A stretch of 40,510 nt of DNA from an uncultured Corynebacterium sp. (GCF_946998835.1 NZ_CAMQAZ010000023.1:1-40510), one strand, 5' to 3'. Shown: positions 15,289 through 23,563, counted from the first letter of the stretch. The notes: generated by a model from the sequence alone, not told the origin. Numbers and translations: made by a program.

Positions 15289-16326
15289 CTATCTGGCGGC
15301 CTCCAGCGGTGCCTGCTCGAAGTAGCCAGTGGCGCCGTAGCCCACGATGCCGCCTCGGTTGCGCAGCGTCATGCTGGCCAGGCCTACGTTGCCAAGCTCA
15401 TCGCCACCGACAGTGACCCAATCACCTCGAACCGCGACAACCATATTGGCGTGCATCCCGAGGCCGGCCGGGTAGCGGTAGAAGATGATGTCACCGACCT
15501 GCGGAGAGAAGTCCTTGTCGGTGACGAAAGCATCATGCGCCTTGTAAGCATCCATGAGCTGTTCGACATCTGTGACCAACCATGGGTTCGCGGTGGCGGA
15601 GGCCGTGTTTTTCTCGCTGTTCTTGTCAGCGTTGCGCTTGTCGCTGGTGGCCGCCGCCTCTTCGGCATCTTTTGGCCCCTCTGCCGCGTCATAGACCGGC
15701 ACACCCGCTGAAGCGAGCAGGAATGACAAGAATGGGGCAGTCCAGGACCCGGAACAGTCGACCGTATTTCCAAATGCATCGAGGTTCGGATCGAGGTTCG
15801 GGGTTGACTCCGAGGCCCGATCTGCAGCCGAGGCCTGGTTCGCAGCCATACGCGCAGAGCCTGGCCTGGTCGTGGCAGCGGTGGCCGCGGCACCTTCATC
15901 AGCGGTCGGGTCAGCATAGGAATCCGGGTGCTTGCCAACCTCAGGGATAACGCCGCGGATGTCGTCGTCAGTAGCGCCACACGCCAGCCCGAAGTAGACC
16001 TCCGGGGAAGGCTGCTCCTCATACTGATAGCGGGCAACGTCCTTCAGAGCCTGCTGATAGTAAGGACGGTCAGGCTCAGTGCGGGGGAACGTGCCACCAC
16101 GCCACGCCAGGATATTGATAGGACCAAAGAGCGTGAACCACCCGGCAAAGAGAAATACCGCCGTCAGCGCCAGAATAGAGGCAGGCGGAATAGCGGCACG
16201 AACACGCTGCAGGAGGCTCGGGGAGGGTGCAGTCTCCGGGCTGTCGTCAAGCGATGGTGAGGAAGACTCAGACCGTGCTTCGTGGGGCTGCTGCGCGGGC
16301 ACTGGCGCGGGTGAATCGGTGGTCAT
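15289..16326 (-). CDS. membrane-anchored CHAP-domain protein
   Basis: CHAP domains are Cys-His amidases or endopeptidases that usually cut peptidoglycan. The 345-aa protein has a cytosolic Pro/Ser-rich N-terminus (1-45) and one membrane helix (about 47-70). A long Ala- and Ser-rich extracytoplasmic linker and then a CHAP-like domain follow. Cys191 in VDCSGSW and His292 in GMHANMVVAVRGDWVTVGGDE fit the catalytic pair. Low-complexity sequence (about 218-247) splits the domain between the Cys and His parts, which is unusual. The start at 16326 is supported by a TATCCT -10 box 8 nt upstream. It is divergent from the VTT-family gene, and the two promoters share about 100 bp. Confidence 0.78.
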   Translation of the reverse strand: MTTDSPAPVPAQQPHEARSESSSPSLDDSPETAPSPSLLQRVRAAIPPASILALTAVFLFAGWFTLFGPINILAWRGGTFPRTEPDRPYYQQALKDVARYQYEEQPSPEVYFGLACGATDDDIRGVIPEVGKHPDSYADPTADEGAAATAATTRPGSARMAANQASAADRASESTPNLDPNLDAFGNTVDCSGSWTAPFLSFLLASAGVPVYDAAEGPKDAEEAAATSDKRNADKNSEKNTASATANPWLVTDVEQLMDAYKAHDAFVTDKDFSPQVGDIIFYRYPAGLGMHANMVVAVRGDWVTVGGDELGNVGLASMTLRNRGGIVGYGATGYFEQAPLEAAR

Positions 16327-16334
16327 AACTTCAT

Positions 16335-16340
16335 AGGATA
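16335..16340 (-). promoter_or_regulatory. -10 box of leaderless CHAP-domain gene
   Basis: On the minus strand TATCCT lies 8 nt before the ATG at 16326. It decides this start against longer in-frame extensions. Confidence 0.5.
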
Positions 16341-16419
16341 GTAGGGGCGTTGTGCAGGGGACTGTGGTGCTCCTTGGCGAGTGCCGCTCTGGGGTACCGC
16401 TACTGACTGTGGCGGCAGT

Positions 16420-16425
16420 TAAACT
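16420..16425 (+). promoter_or_regulatory. -10 box of leaderless VTT-family gene
   Basis: TAAACT lies 7 nt before the ATG at 16433 and excludes the longer frame that opens at 16352. Confidence 0.55.
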
Positions 16426-16432
16426 GTGGGAC

Positions 16433-17140
16433 ATGACTTCACCCGACCAGCGTAACGAGGCCGAGCGCGACCCTCGTGAGGATTTGCCGAGCTTCCTGCA
16501 CGAGCCGGACAAAATAGACAAAATTCTCTATGCATCGCTGATGCTCATCGCGGTGTATGGCTTTGCAATTATCCCGTTCCGCGCGGTTTTACTGCTCAAG
16601 TACACGTTCTTGCACACGTGGCTGACCGGCTCGAATCTCTCGGTGCTGATTCTCGCGTCGGAAAACGAGGACCGGCCGCTGTTCCTTTTCGCCGTCGTGG
16701 TGATTGCGGCGCTGTCGACAATCAAGTTCATGCCGTTCTTCTACTGGATGGGCAAGAAGTGGGGCACGGAATTCATCACGATGAGTTTCGCAGGCCACCC
16801 ACCGCGATGGTTTAAGAAGATGGAGAACTTCATCTATGAACGCATCGGACTGAGCGTGTTGGCATCCTTTGTGCCGTTCTCGCCGATTCCGGCCACGATC
16901 GTCGTGGCCATCGGTGGTATTGCGAAGGTGCGCGGCTGGGTAGTAGGCGTGTACCTCTTCCTCTGCGCCGCAATGCTTAAGTGTTTCTACCTGTACTTGG
17001 GCCTGAAGTTTGGCCCAAGCATCCAGGGCTCCCTGCAGACGATTGACAGGTACGTCACCTACATCACCTTCGCGCTGATTGGCTGGATGTTCCTGTCCAT
17101 CTGGTGGAAAAACAGGAAACCGAGCAGCCCGGCGGCTTAG
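16433..17140 (+). CDS. VTT/DedA-like polytopic membrane protein
   Basis: The protein has about five hydrophobic segments (residues 29-55, 78-100, 137-162, 165-188, 200-228). One long hydrophilic loop ends in GLSVLASFVPFSPIPATIVVAIGG, which resembles the re-entrant F/Y-P-PxP region of SNARE-associated (VTT) DedA proteins. Members affect membrane lipid scrambling and envelope homeostasis. Here the role is unknown. The N-terminal 25 residues are charged and cytosolic. The stop codon overlaps that of the convergent thioesterase gene by two bases (17138-17139). Confidence 0.72.
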   Translation: MTSPDQRNEAERDPREDLPSFLHEPDKIDKILYASLMLIAVYGFAIIPFRAVLLLKYTFLHTWLTGSNLSVLILASENEDRPLFLFAVVVIAALSTIKFMPFFYWMGKKWGTEFITMSFAGHPPRWFKKMENFIYERIGLSVLASFVPFSPIPATIVVAIGGIAKVRGWVVGVYLFLCAAMLKCFYLYLGLKFGPSIQGSLQTIDRYVTYITFALIGWMFLSIWWKNRKPSSPAA

Positions 17141-18144
17141 TCCTCTTCGCGCTCAATCAGCGGCAGCGGACTGTACTTGTCGCGCAGTGCCTTCAGCGAC
17201 AGATCGTGAGCGTGCAGGCGCTTGTCCTCATCCGTCGTCGGCTGGAAGTGCGGTACCGGCTGCGGGTTGAAGTCGTCGTCAATTGCGACATACGTCATGG
17301 TCGAATGCAGCGCCTTGCGCAGTCCGCCAACACCCTTGCGCGGCTCACAGCAGTAGACCTGCACCGACAGGTGCATAGAGGTCGTGCCGGTGCGCAGAAT
17401 GCGTGCGCGCACCTCAACCAGATCACCAATGTGAATCGGGTTGTAGAAGCGAATACCGCCTGCGTACACAGAAATGGTCTGGCGGCCCGCCCAGTTGGTG
17501 GTAACCGCCGTCGCGGCCTCATCAATCCACTCCATGGCGGTGCCGCCGTGGACATTGCCGCCCCAGTTAACATCGGTCGGCTTCGCCAGGAAACGAGTGG
17601 TCAGTTCGGGTGCGGAGGAGTCCGCGGAGTACGTCTGTGCGCGCATACTGGCCTCGATGTCGCGGCGGAGCTCGAAACGAGAAAGAGCGGCTTTTTCAAC
17701 GCGCTCTTCTTCCTCTGTCTGCGGAACCCACTTAGGAACCGGAGTCGACTTACCGTTTTCATCCATGGCCACAAAAATCACCAGGCAGTCAGCTGCGCGG
17801 GTGAACTTGCCCTCGCGTGGATCCGCCGAGAGCACCTCGTTGACAATGTGCATAGAGCTGCGACCGGTGTGCGCAATCTTGGAGCGCACCTCCACGATGT
17901 GGCCGCTGGGAATCGGACGAGTGAAGTGAATGTGGCCGAAGTACGCAGTCACACAGTAACGTCCCGACCAGCCGGTCGCGCAGGCGTAAGCGGCCTTGTC
18001 AATCCACTGCAGCACGCGGCCACCGTGGACAGAATTGGTGCCGGCCATGATGACGTCGGTCGGCGAGGCCATAAAACGGAGCACTAGAGAAGGCGATGCC
18101 GGGGCATGCACCTGTTCAGCTTTATCAGTCGACTGCGTATTCAT
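17137..18144 (-). CDS. double-hotdog acyl-CoA thioesterase
   Basis: This enzyme hydrolyses acyl-CoA to free fatty acid and CoA. Two 4HBT hotdog domains are in tandem, each with the motif FMASPTDVIMAGTNSVHGGRVLQWIDKAA (about residues 24-52) or FLAKPTDVNWGGNVHGGTAMEWIDEAA (about 184-210), as in cytosolic BACH/ACOT7-type hydrolases. Both copies keep the Asn/His-Gly-Gly and Asp residues. The start at 18144 was chosen over the ATG at 18156 because a TATGCT box lies exactly 7 nt before it and overlaps the upstream ATG. It is divergent from the sterol-carrier-like gene. Confidence 0.88.
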   Translation of the reverse strand: MNTQSTDKAEQVHAPASPSLVLRFMASPTDVIMAGTNSVHGGRVLQWIDKAAYACATGWSGRYCVTAYFGHIHFTRPIPSGHIVEVRSKIAHTGRSSMHIVNEVLSADPREGKFTRAADCLVIFVAMDENGKSTPVPKWVPQTEEEERVEKAALSRFELRRDIEASMRAQTYSADSSAPELTTRFLAKPTDVNWGGNVHGGTAMEWIDEAATAVTTNWAGRQTISVYAGGIRFYNPIHIGDLVEVRARILRTGTTSMHLSVQVYCCEPRKGVGGLRKALHSTMTYVAIDDDFNPQPVPHFQPTTDEDKRLHAHDLSLKALRDKYSPLPLIEREED

Positions 18145-18151
18145 ATATGGA

Positions 18152-18157
18152 AGCATA
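18152..18157 (-). promoter_or_regulatory. -10 box of leaderless thioesterase gene
   Basis: On the minus strand TATGCT lies 7 nt before the ATG at 18144. The divergent -10 box at 18162-18167 starts only 5 bp away, so the two promoters are nearly back to back. Confidence 0.5.
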
Positions 18158-18161
18158 ACTC

Positions 18162-18167
18162 TAGGAT
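18162..18167 (+). promoter_or_regulatory. -10 box of leaderless sterol-carrier-like gene
   Basis: TAGGAT lies 6 nt before the ATG at 18174 and almost touches the opposite-strand -10 box of the thioesterase gene. Confidence 0.5.
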
Positions 18168-18173
18168 GAGGTT

Positions 18174-18614
18174 ATGGTAGCCAAAATCTCGCCTTTCGAC
18201 GTTCGCAGCGCCCTTTCCACCGCCGCACCCTGGGCGGCGCAGCGGCTTCTCGACCGCGGACTGCTCTCCGACCAGGTGGCAACCGCCTTCATCGAGGAGG
18301 ATGGGGCGCAGGGATCGTCGTTAAGCCGTGCGAGCCTTGCCAAAGCGGTGCGCCTGTCCGTGCGGATGCTCGCCCAAGAGGCGCCGGGGCACAGCGTTGA
18401 GGTGCGCGTGCCACCCTTCGTCGCGGTTCAGTGCATCGAGGGGCCTCGGCATACGCGCGGTACGCCTCCCAACGTCGTGGAGATGATGCCGGAGATCTGG
18501 CTGGGACTCGCGTGCGGAATGATTACCCTGGAGCAGGTGCAGACGCATATCGACATGTCGGGCACCCGCGCGGCAGAAATTGGGGCGCACCTGCCGGTGG
18601 CACGTATTCCTTAG
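18174..18614 (+). CDS. sterol carrier family protein (Rv0807-like)
   Basis: A 146-aa soluble protein. The segment EVRVPPFVAVQCIEGPRHTRGTPPNVVEMMPEIWLGLACG followed by LEQVQTHIDMSGTRAAEIGAHLPV matches the actinobacterial SCP2-like family found immediately upstream of purF, as Rv0807 is upstream of Rv0808 in M. tuberculosis. No function is established. Lipid or ligand binding is suggested only by the fold. The start is supported by a -10 box 6 nt upstream. The gene precedes purF by 66 nt on the same strand. Confidence 0.8.
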   Translation: MVAKISPFDVRSALSTAAPWAAQRLLDRGLLSDQVATAFIEEDGAQGSSLSRASLAKAVRLSVRMLAQEAPGHSVEVRVPPFVAVQCIEGPRHTRGTPPNVVEMMPEIWLGLACGMITLEQVQTHIDMSGTRAAEIGAHLPVARIP

Positions 18615-18680
18615 AACCCGTGTTTCATAAAACCCGTGGGGGGATACTGAATTGGTGCCCGGGCGGGTGGGGCTATTAGT

Positions 18681-20249
18681 GTGAATGTCGTGGCCGATAC
18701 CAACATTTCAGGTGCACCAAAGACCAAACTTTTGCCAATTTCGCCTTACGACGATTTGGGGGAGACATCCCCGCGTGAAGAATGTGGGGTCTTTGGCGTT
18801 TGGGCACCTGGCGAAGACGTGTCCAAACTCACCTACTATGGCTTGTTTGCCCTGCAACATCGCGGCCAGGAAGCCGCCGGTATCGCAGTCGGCGACGGCG
18901 ACCAAATTCTCGTATTCAAGGATCTCGGGCTTGTTTCCCAGGTTTTTGATGAGCAGACGCTCGACGCTCTGAAGGGGCACGTAGCCGTAGGGCACACGCG
19001 CTACACCACCGCTGGAGCTCCTGCGTGGGAGAATGCACAGCCGATGTTCCAGATGGCCTCCGACGGCACGGACATCGCGCTGGGGCACAACGGCAACCTG
19101 ACCAACCACCTCACGCTGTTTCACGAGGCGGTGGAAAAAGGCCTGATGCGCGACGAGGGCGAGCTGCCCAGCGACTCCGCAATCATGACCGCACTGCTTG
19201 CCGACGAAACCGGCAAGGTCGACCATCCAGAAGACCATGGCTGTAGCACCAACGTGGAAGCGGCCGCACTGACGCTGCTGCCGCGCCTGAAGGGTGCTTT
19301 CTGCCTGACTTTCACCGATGGTGAGACCCTGTACGCGGCGCGGGACCCGCACGGTGTGCGCCCGCTGTGCCTGGGCCGCCTGTCCGGTGGCTGGGTAGTT
19401 GCATCCGAGACCTGTGCGCTGGATATCGTCGGTGCCTCGTTCGTCCGCGAGATTGAGCCGGGCGAGATGGTGGCCATTGATGCCTCTGGTGTGCGTTCGC
19501 AGCGCTTTGCCGAGACCACCCACGCAGGGTGCATTTTCGAGTACGTCTACCTGGCGCGTCCGGACTCCAACATTCGCGGTCGCTCGGTCAACGCCGTGCG
19601 CCTTGAGCTGGGCCGCCAGCTGGCTCGCGAGTTCCCGGCCGATGGTGACCTGGTCATGCCTGTGCCGGAATCCGGTACCCCGGCGGCTGTCGGCTACGCC
19701 CAGGAATCCGGTATTCCGTTTGGGCAGGGGCTGACCAAGAACGGTTACGTGGGTCGCACCTTCATTCAGCCTTCGCAGACAATTCGTCAGCTGGGAATCC
19801 GTCTGAAGCTGAACCCGCTGAAGGAAGTTATCGCCGGTAAGCGCCTGGTTGTGGTCGATGACTCCATCGTTCGCGGCAATACCCAGCGCGCCCTGATCCG
19901 CATGCTGCGTGAGGCCGGGGCGAAGGAAGTGCACGTGCGCATTGCCGCTCCGCCGGTGAAGTGGCCGTGCTTCTACGGCATCGACTTTGCCTCCCCGGGT
20001 GAGCTGCTGGCCAACGGCGTGGATGAAAACGACATCGTCGCCGGTATCGCAACTGCGATTGGTGCCGACAGCCTGGGCTTTGTCTCCATCGATGGCATGG
20101 TGGCTGCGTCCGAGCAGGCGCAGAGCGACGTGTGTTGTGCGTGCTTCGATGGCAAGTACCCGCTGGGTCTGCCGGAGGGCAACCCGAATGCGGCGGCCGT
20201 GGAGAGAATGCAGGCAGCGCAGGCTGCTAAGGCCGCGACGAGCAATTAG
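18681..20249 (+). CDS. purF: amidophosphoribosyltransferase PurF
   Basis: PurF makes 5-phosphoribosylamine from PRPP and glutamine, the first committed step of purine synthesis. The first 34 residues look like a propeptide. Cleavage before Cys35 (EECGVFGVW) would expose the N-terminal nucleophile. The glutaminase domain (35-270) has QHRGQEAAG and GHNGNLTNH. The PRPP motif VVVDDSIVRGNT is at about residues 390-401. Cysteines at HAGCIFEY and in CCACFDGKYP fit the 4Fe-4S ligands of the Bacillus-type enzyme. The GTG start begins MNVVADTN. In-frame ATG codons further in would cut the propeptide. Confidence 0.97.
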   Translation: MNVVADTNISGAPKTKLLPISPYDDLGETSPREECGVFGVWAPGEDVSKLTYYGLFALQHRGQEAAGIAVGDGDQILVFKDLGLVSQVFDEQTLDALKGHVAVGHTRYTTAGAPAWENAQPMFQMASDGTDIALGHNGNLTNHLTLFHEAVEKGLMRDEGELPSDSAIMTALLADETGKVDHPEDHGCSTNVEAAALTLLPRLKGAFCLTFTDGETLYAARDPHGVRPLCLGRLSGGWVVASETCALDIVGASFVREIEPGEMVAIDASGVRSQRFAETTHAGCIFEYVYLARPDSNIRGRSVNAVRLELGRQLAREFPADGDLVMPVPESGTPAAVGYAQESGIPFGQGLTKNGYVGRTFIQPSQTIRQLGIRLKLNPLKEVIAGKRLVVVDDSIVRGNTQRALIRMLREAGAKEVHVRIAAPPVKWPCFYGIDFASPGELLANGVDENDIVAGIATAIGADSLGFVSIDGMVAASEQAQSDVCCACFDGKYPLGLPEGNPNAAAVERMQAAQAAKAATSN

Positions 20250-20323
20250 CCGCGAAACCTCCCTAGAATGAACTACGAGAACTGAACCGAGAACAAAGCG
20301 CAGCGGTCCTGCGGCTTGCAGTC

Positions 20324-20379
20324 TGTGAATCGCGGCCTGGCGATCACGGTTTGTGAATCACAGCCTGTGGTCACAGGTT
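20324..20379. repeat. two degenerate 28-bp tandem repeats upstream of purM
   Basis: Two copies begin TGTGAATC at 20324 and 20352, exactly 28 bp apart, and share about 20 of 28 positions (GCCTG and GGTT blocks also kept). The second copy contains CACAGCCTGTGGTCACA-type self-complementarity. The position in the 226-bp purF-purM gap makes a regulatory role possible, but the repeat matches no purine operator I know. Confidence 0.6.
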
Positions 20380-20475
20380 GCATACCGCAACCGTTGCTTT
20401 GTTCCTGGTCCGCCAATACTCCCGGATTCGGCAGTGATGTCGCCCGGGGGAGAAAGTTTAAAGCGAGAGCCTCTA

Positions 20476-21540
20476 ATGACCGAGAACGTTTCTGGTGCTT
20501 CCTACGCTGCCGCCGGTGTCGATATCGAAGCCGGCGACCGCGCCGTTGAACTATTCGCCCCGATTGCAAAGAAGGCCACTCGCCCAGAGGTCCGTGGTGG
20601 ACTGGGCGGCTTTGCCGGCCTGTTTGCGCTGGGCAACTATGAAAAGCCACTGCTGGCCGCATCCTCCGATGGTGTGGGTACCAAGTTGGCTGTGGCGCAG
20701 GCCGTCGGCAAGCACGACACCATCGGCCTGGACCTGGTTGCCATGGTCGTCGATGACCTGGTTGTGTGCGGTGCAGAGCCGCTGTTCCTGCAGGACTACA
20801 TTGCGATCGGCAAGGTTGTGCCGGAGCATGTCGCCGAGATTGTCTCCGGTATCGCCGAGGGCTGCGTCCAGGCTGGTTGTGCGCTGCTCGGTGGCGAGAC
20901 CGCCGAGCACCCAGGTGTGATGGAGCCGGACGAGTACGATGTCTCCGCCACCGGCGTCGGTGTCGTGGAAGAGGACAAGGTCCTTGGCCCGGACCGCGTG
21001 CGTGAGGGCGATGTCATTATCGCCATGGAGTCCTCCGGACTTCACTCCAACGGCTACTCGCTGGCTCGCTACGTGCTTCTGGAAAAGGCTGGCCTGGAGC
21101 TCGACGGCTATGTTGAGGACTTTGGCCGCACCCTGGGTGAAGAGCTGCTGGAGCCGACCAAGATTTACGCCAAGGACTGCCTGGCCCTCATGAACGAGGC
21201 CGAGGTCCGCACCTTCTGCCACGTCACCGGTGGTGGCTTGGCTGGCAACATGGCCCGCATCATGCCGGAGGGTCTGACCGCCGACATGAGCCGCGCAACC
21301 TGGACTCCGGGACCGGTGTTTAAGACTATCGCCGATCTGGGCAACGTCTCCCGTGAAGAGATGGAAAAGACCTTCAACATGGGCGTTGGCATGGTTGCGA
21401 TTGTCTCCGCAGAAGACTGCGACCGTGCGCTGGCTCTGCTGACTGCCCGCCACATCAAGGCTTGGGAGCTCGGTACGGTGCGCAAGAGCGAAGAAGGTGA
21501 GGACCGCGCCGTCCTGCGCGGCAACCACCCGCGCTTCTAG
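20476..21540 (+). CDS. purM: phosphoribosylformylglycinamidine cyclo-ligase (AIR synthase) PurM
   Basis: PurM closes the imidazole ring of FGAM using ATP to give AIR. The 354-aa protein starts MTENVSGASYAAAGVDIEAGD, the usual N-terminus. It has the glycine-rich ASSDGVGTKL (about 67-76), DLVAMVVDDLVVCGAEPLFLQDY, LLGGETAEHPG (about 138-148) and HVTGGGLAGNMARI (about 249-262). The frame is open upstream to 20353, but the ATG at 20476 matches family N-termini and lies after an AGCGAGAG-like site. It is separated from purF by 226 bp with tandem repeats. Confidence 0.97.
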   Translation: MTENVSGASYAAAGVDIEAGDRAVELFAPIAKKATRPEVRGGLGGFAGLFALGNYEKPLLAASSDGVGTKLAVAQAVGKHDTIGLDLVAMVVDDLVVCGAEPLFLQDYIAIGKVVPEHVAEIVSGIAEGCVQAGCALLGGETAEHPGVMEPDEYDVSATGVGVVEEDKVLGPDRVREGDVIIAMESSGLHSNGYSLARYVLLEKAGLELDGYVEDFGRTLGEELLEPTKIYAKDCLALMNEAEVRTFCHVTGGGLAGNMARIMPEGLTADMSRATWTPGPVFKTIADLGNVSREEMEKTFNMGVGMVAIVSAEDCDRALALLTARHIKAWELGTVRKSEEGEDRAVLRGNHPRF

Positions 21541-21556
21541 GTGTTTGCCTGTAGTC

Positions 21557-21604
21557 GGTCGGGACTGGAGTTGGTCGGGACTGGGGTTGGTCGGGACTGG
21601 GGTT
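21557..21604. repeat. three tandem copies of a 16-bp repeat after purM
   Basis: GGTCGGGACTGGGGTT is repeated three times without gaps. The first copy has one change (GGAGTT). It begins 17 bp after the purM stop. Confidence 0.9.
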
Positions 21605-21809
21605 GGGCTGCAAAACTGACAACCCAGAAATAACGTGGGCTGCAAATGTGAAACTGTGTAAGTTTATGACACTTTCCGGCCATTTTTCGGGCCATTTTTG
21701 CTATAAGCGGGGTCAGTAACTCGCATTGGCCGCCTGGCCCCACCGTCGCCGCACATAAACCACACATAAATGCGGTCGCTAAGCCTCCACCTCTGGCCAG
21801 CTAGGCAAA
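21605..21809. other. non-coding stretch between purM repeats and terminator
   Basis: I see no credible gene here. A direct repeat GGCCATTTTT occurs twice within 20 bp (about 21678-21702). The small minus-strand frame that spans the stretch contains the 16-bp repeats and has no ribosome site. The gap 21541-21899 is otherwise explained by the tandem repeat and the terminator. Confidence 0.45.
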
Positions 21810-21849
21810 AACAAGCACCCACCAACGAACACGTCGGTGGGTGCTTGTT
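21810..21849. terminator. bidirectional terminator between purM and DUF3073 gene
   Basis: A perfect 14-bp stem, AACAAGCACCCACC with GGTGGGTGCTTGTT, has a 12-nt loop. It is flanked by A-rich sequence on the left and T-rich sequence on the right, so it can end transcripts from both convergent genes. Confidence 0.85.
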
Positions 21850-21899
21850 CTATTGAAATCAAAACGCTTTGCGGAAAATACGACAGCAGTTAGCTTGCG

Positions 21900-22082
21900 C
21901 TAGCTGTCGCGACCAGCGCCTGAGGCCCATTCCTCCCAGTCAGAGTAATAGTCGTCTCGATCGGACTCGTTCGACTTGCCGACGAGTTCCCGCTGCAGAC
22001 GCTCCAAGTCCATTTCTGGTGAATCGTACTTGAGCTGACGGGCAACCTTCGCCTGCTTTGCTTTCGCACGGCCGCGACCCAT
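21900..22082 (-). CDS. DUF3073 small protein
   Basis: A 60-aa protein with the family N-terminus MGRGRAKAKQAKVARQLKY, a basic first third and an acidic C-terminal part rich in Asp, Tyr and Trp (DDYYSDWEEWA). The family is restricted to actinomycetes and lies beside purM in mycobacteria (Rv0810c). No function is known. The ATG at 22082 follows AAGGGGGT and fits the family start. The longer frame upstream lacks similarity. Confidence 0.88.
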   Translation of the reverse strand: MGRGRAKAKQAKVARQLKYDSPEMDLERLQRELVGKSNESDRDDYYSDWEEWASGAGRDS

Positions 22083-22352
22083 GGCCTGACCCCCTTGTGT
22101 AATCCGTGGGGCGGCACGGGGATACGGCCGACCCACTTATGTCTTATTGCGTTAATTCCTGTAAAACACCATAGCCGATTTTTACACGAAGGGGTTACGC
22201 GGGGAGGCCCATGGTGGGTCATGTCCTCGCGCAACGACGGCTCAATACATGCTGTGACCTGTGGAAATGGCCTTTCTGAAAAAGAATGGAAAAAGTTATT
22301 TTTTCACCACTCTGTCTGGTGGCTTTACCTATTTCCGTTATCTATTGTCCGG
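22083..22352. other. intergenic stretch between ygfZ and DUF3073 gene
   Basis: About 270 bp hold the DUF3073 promoter region and little else. The stretch includes an AT-rich segment near 22270-22310. No gene or clear terminator is visible. Confidence 0.4.
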
Positions 22353-23510
22353 CTACCGCCCACGCAGGCGGTTGATAGCCACGCGGCCCGGCGGCAGCTG
22401 CTCGGCACGGTCGATGGAGGAGGGGTCGACAGCCACGGCGCAGTCGCCGACCACAAGTCCCTCACGCTCCTGAGCTGAGCGTTTAAGCAGCGCCAGGGCA
22501 ATCGGGCCGTAGTCGGCATGTTGCACGACAGTGCCCACACGCCCTACGGTGCGCTTGCCCATCATGACAGCATCGCCGGTCTCCGGTAGCGTAGCCGAGC
22601 CGTCGAGCTGTAACATCACCAAAACTCGTGGGGAACGACCAACATTATGGACCCGCGACACCGTCTCTTGGCCGCGGTAGCAACCCTTCTCCAAGTGCAC
22701 GGCAGCCGTGTCGAATTCAGAGGCAATCCAACGCGGTGCCTCGTGGGGAATCATCTTCTCATCGACATCGAGCGCCAACTCCGGACGCAGGGAAACGACG
22801 CGCTCAGCCTCCCATCCCATCAGCCCAACAGGGGAGGCGCCAGCCGCGACCAGCGCGTCCCAGGCGCCGACCAAATCCTGTCGGCGCACAAGAACATCCA
22901 CACGCCCACCACGTGGCCACGGCAGGTGCCGGACGTAGGAATGCCCCACCGTTGTAGCCTTGCCCACCTGCGGGAATGCAAGACCAGCGGCTACCAAAAC
23001 CTCGGGGGACTTCGGCCCCATGACGGAGATAATTGCCCGCTCGACCTCTGCAATCTCCACCTTGGACCAGAACACCATCATGTTCAGGTACTTCAGCAGG
23101 GAGTCGAAGCCGACAGGGGGCACGTCGATAAGCACGGACTCGTCCAAAATGGTCAGCGTCATGTGATGGAGGACGTGACCGTTGGCATCCAGATTCAGCG
23201 CTTCAGTGACCGTGCCGGGGGTGGCGTCGTCGACTTTCTGCGAAAAAAGCGTGTTGAGATACGTCAGACGGTCCTCACCAGTAATCTCAATAACGCGGTA
23301 GTACGAGCGATCGACAACTCCACAGTCCTCCTGCAGATGCCGTTGCTCAACCAGCGGTCGGCCATAGTGCCATGCCACGCTGGCTTGCTCTGGAGTTCGC
23401 TCCGAGGTTTCCGCGGGAGCACTCGCCGAGCCTTCTATCTGCCCACCTGATTCGAGGGCAGCGGCGCCAGCCACGTGAGCCATCAAAGGACTTACATACT
23501 CAACACTCAC
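22353..23510 (-). CDS. ygfZ: folate-binding protein YgfZ / GcvT-like, Fe-S cluster protein
   Basis: YgfZ (IBA57 family) uses tetrahydrofolate to help build or repair certain Fe-S enzymes. The signature K-G-C-Y-x-G-Q-E is present at residues 275-282 with Cys277. The aminomethyltransferase-like folate domain (about 65-260) begins DRSYYRVIEITGEDRLTYLNTLFSQ. The N-terminal 45 residues are variable and Ala-rich. The GTG start at 23510 has a TAACAT box 6 nt upstream, so the transcript is probably leaderless. It is divergent from pabC, as in M. tuberculosis (Rv0811c/Rv0812). Confidence 0.92.
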   Translation of the reverse strand: MSVEYVSPLMAHVAGAAALESGGQIEGSASAPAETSERTPEQASVAWHYGRPLVEQRHLQEDCGVVDRSYYRVIEITGEDRLTYLNTLFSQKVDDATPGTVTEALNLDANGHVLHHMTLTILDESVLIDVPPVGFDSLLKYLNMMVFWSKVEIAEVERAIISVMGPKSPEVLVAAGLAFPQVGKATTVGHSYVRHLPWPRGGRVDVLVRRQDLVGAWDALVAAGASPVGLMGWEAERVVSLRPELALDVDEKMIPHEAPRWIASEFDTAAVHLEKGCYRGQETVSRVHNVGRSPRVLVMLQLDGSATLPETGDAVMMGKRTVGRVGTVVQHADYGPIALALLKRSAQEREGLVVGDCAVAVDPSSIDRAEQLPPGRVAINRLRGR

Positions 23511-23516
23511 TCCCTC

Positions 23517-23522
23517 ATGTTA
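23517..23522 (-). promoter_or_regulatory. -10 box of leaderless ygfZ
   Basis: On the minus strand TAACAT lies 6 nt before the GTG at 23510, supporting this non-ATG start. Confidence 0.5.
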
Positions 23523-23550
23523 ACCAGAAAGTCCCGAAATAAGCATGGAT

Positions 23551-23556
23551 TAAGCT
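23551..23556 (+). promoter_or_regulatory. -10 box of leaderless pabC
   Basis: TAAGCT lies 7 nt before the ATG at 23564. Confidence 0.5.
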
Positions 23557-23563
23557 GGGATGC

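Noticed and set aside
18708..19934. 408-aa minus-strand frame opposite purF
   Set aside because: Antisense shadow. purF is recognisable over its full length and the frame has no ribosome site or known domain.
20551..21645. 364-aa minus-strand frame opposite purM
   Set aside because: Antisense shadow that also runs through the 16-bp tandem repeats.
21537..21767. 76-aa minus-strand frame after purM
   Set aside because: It is partly made of the 16-bp repeat, has no ribosome site and resembles nothing.
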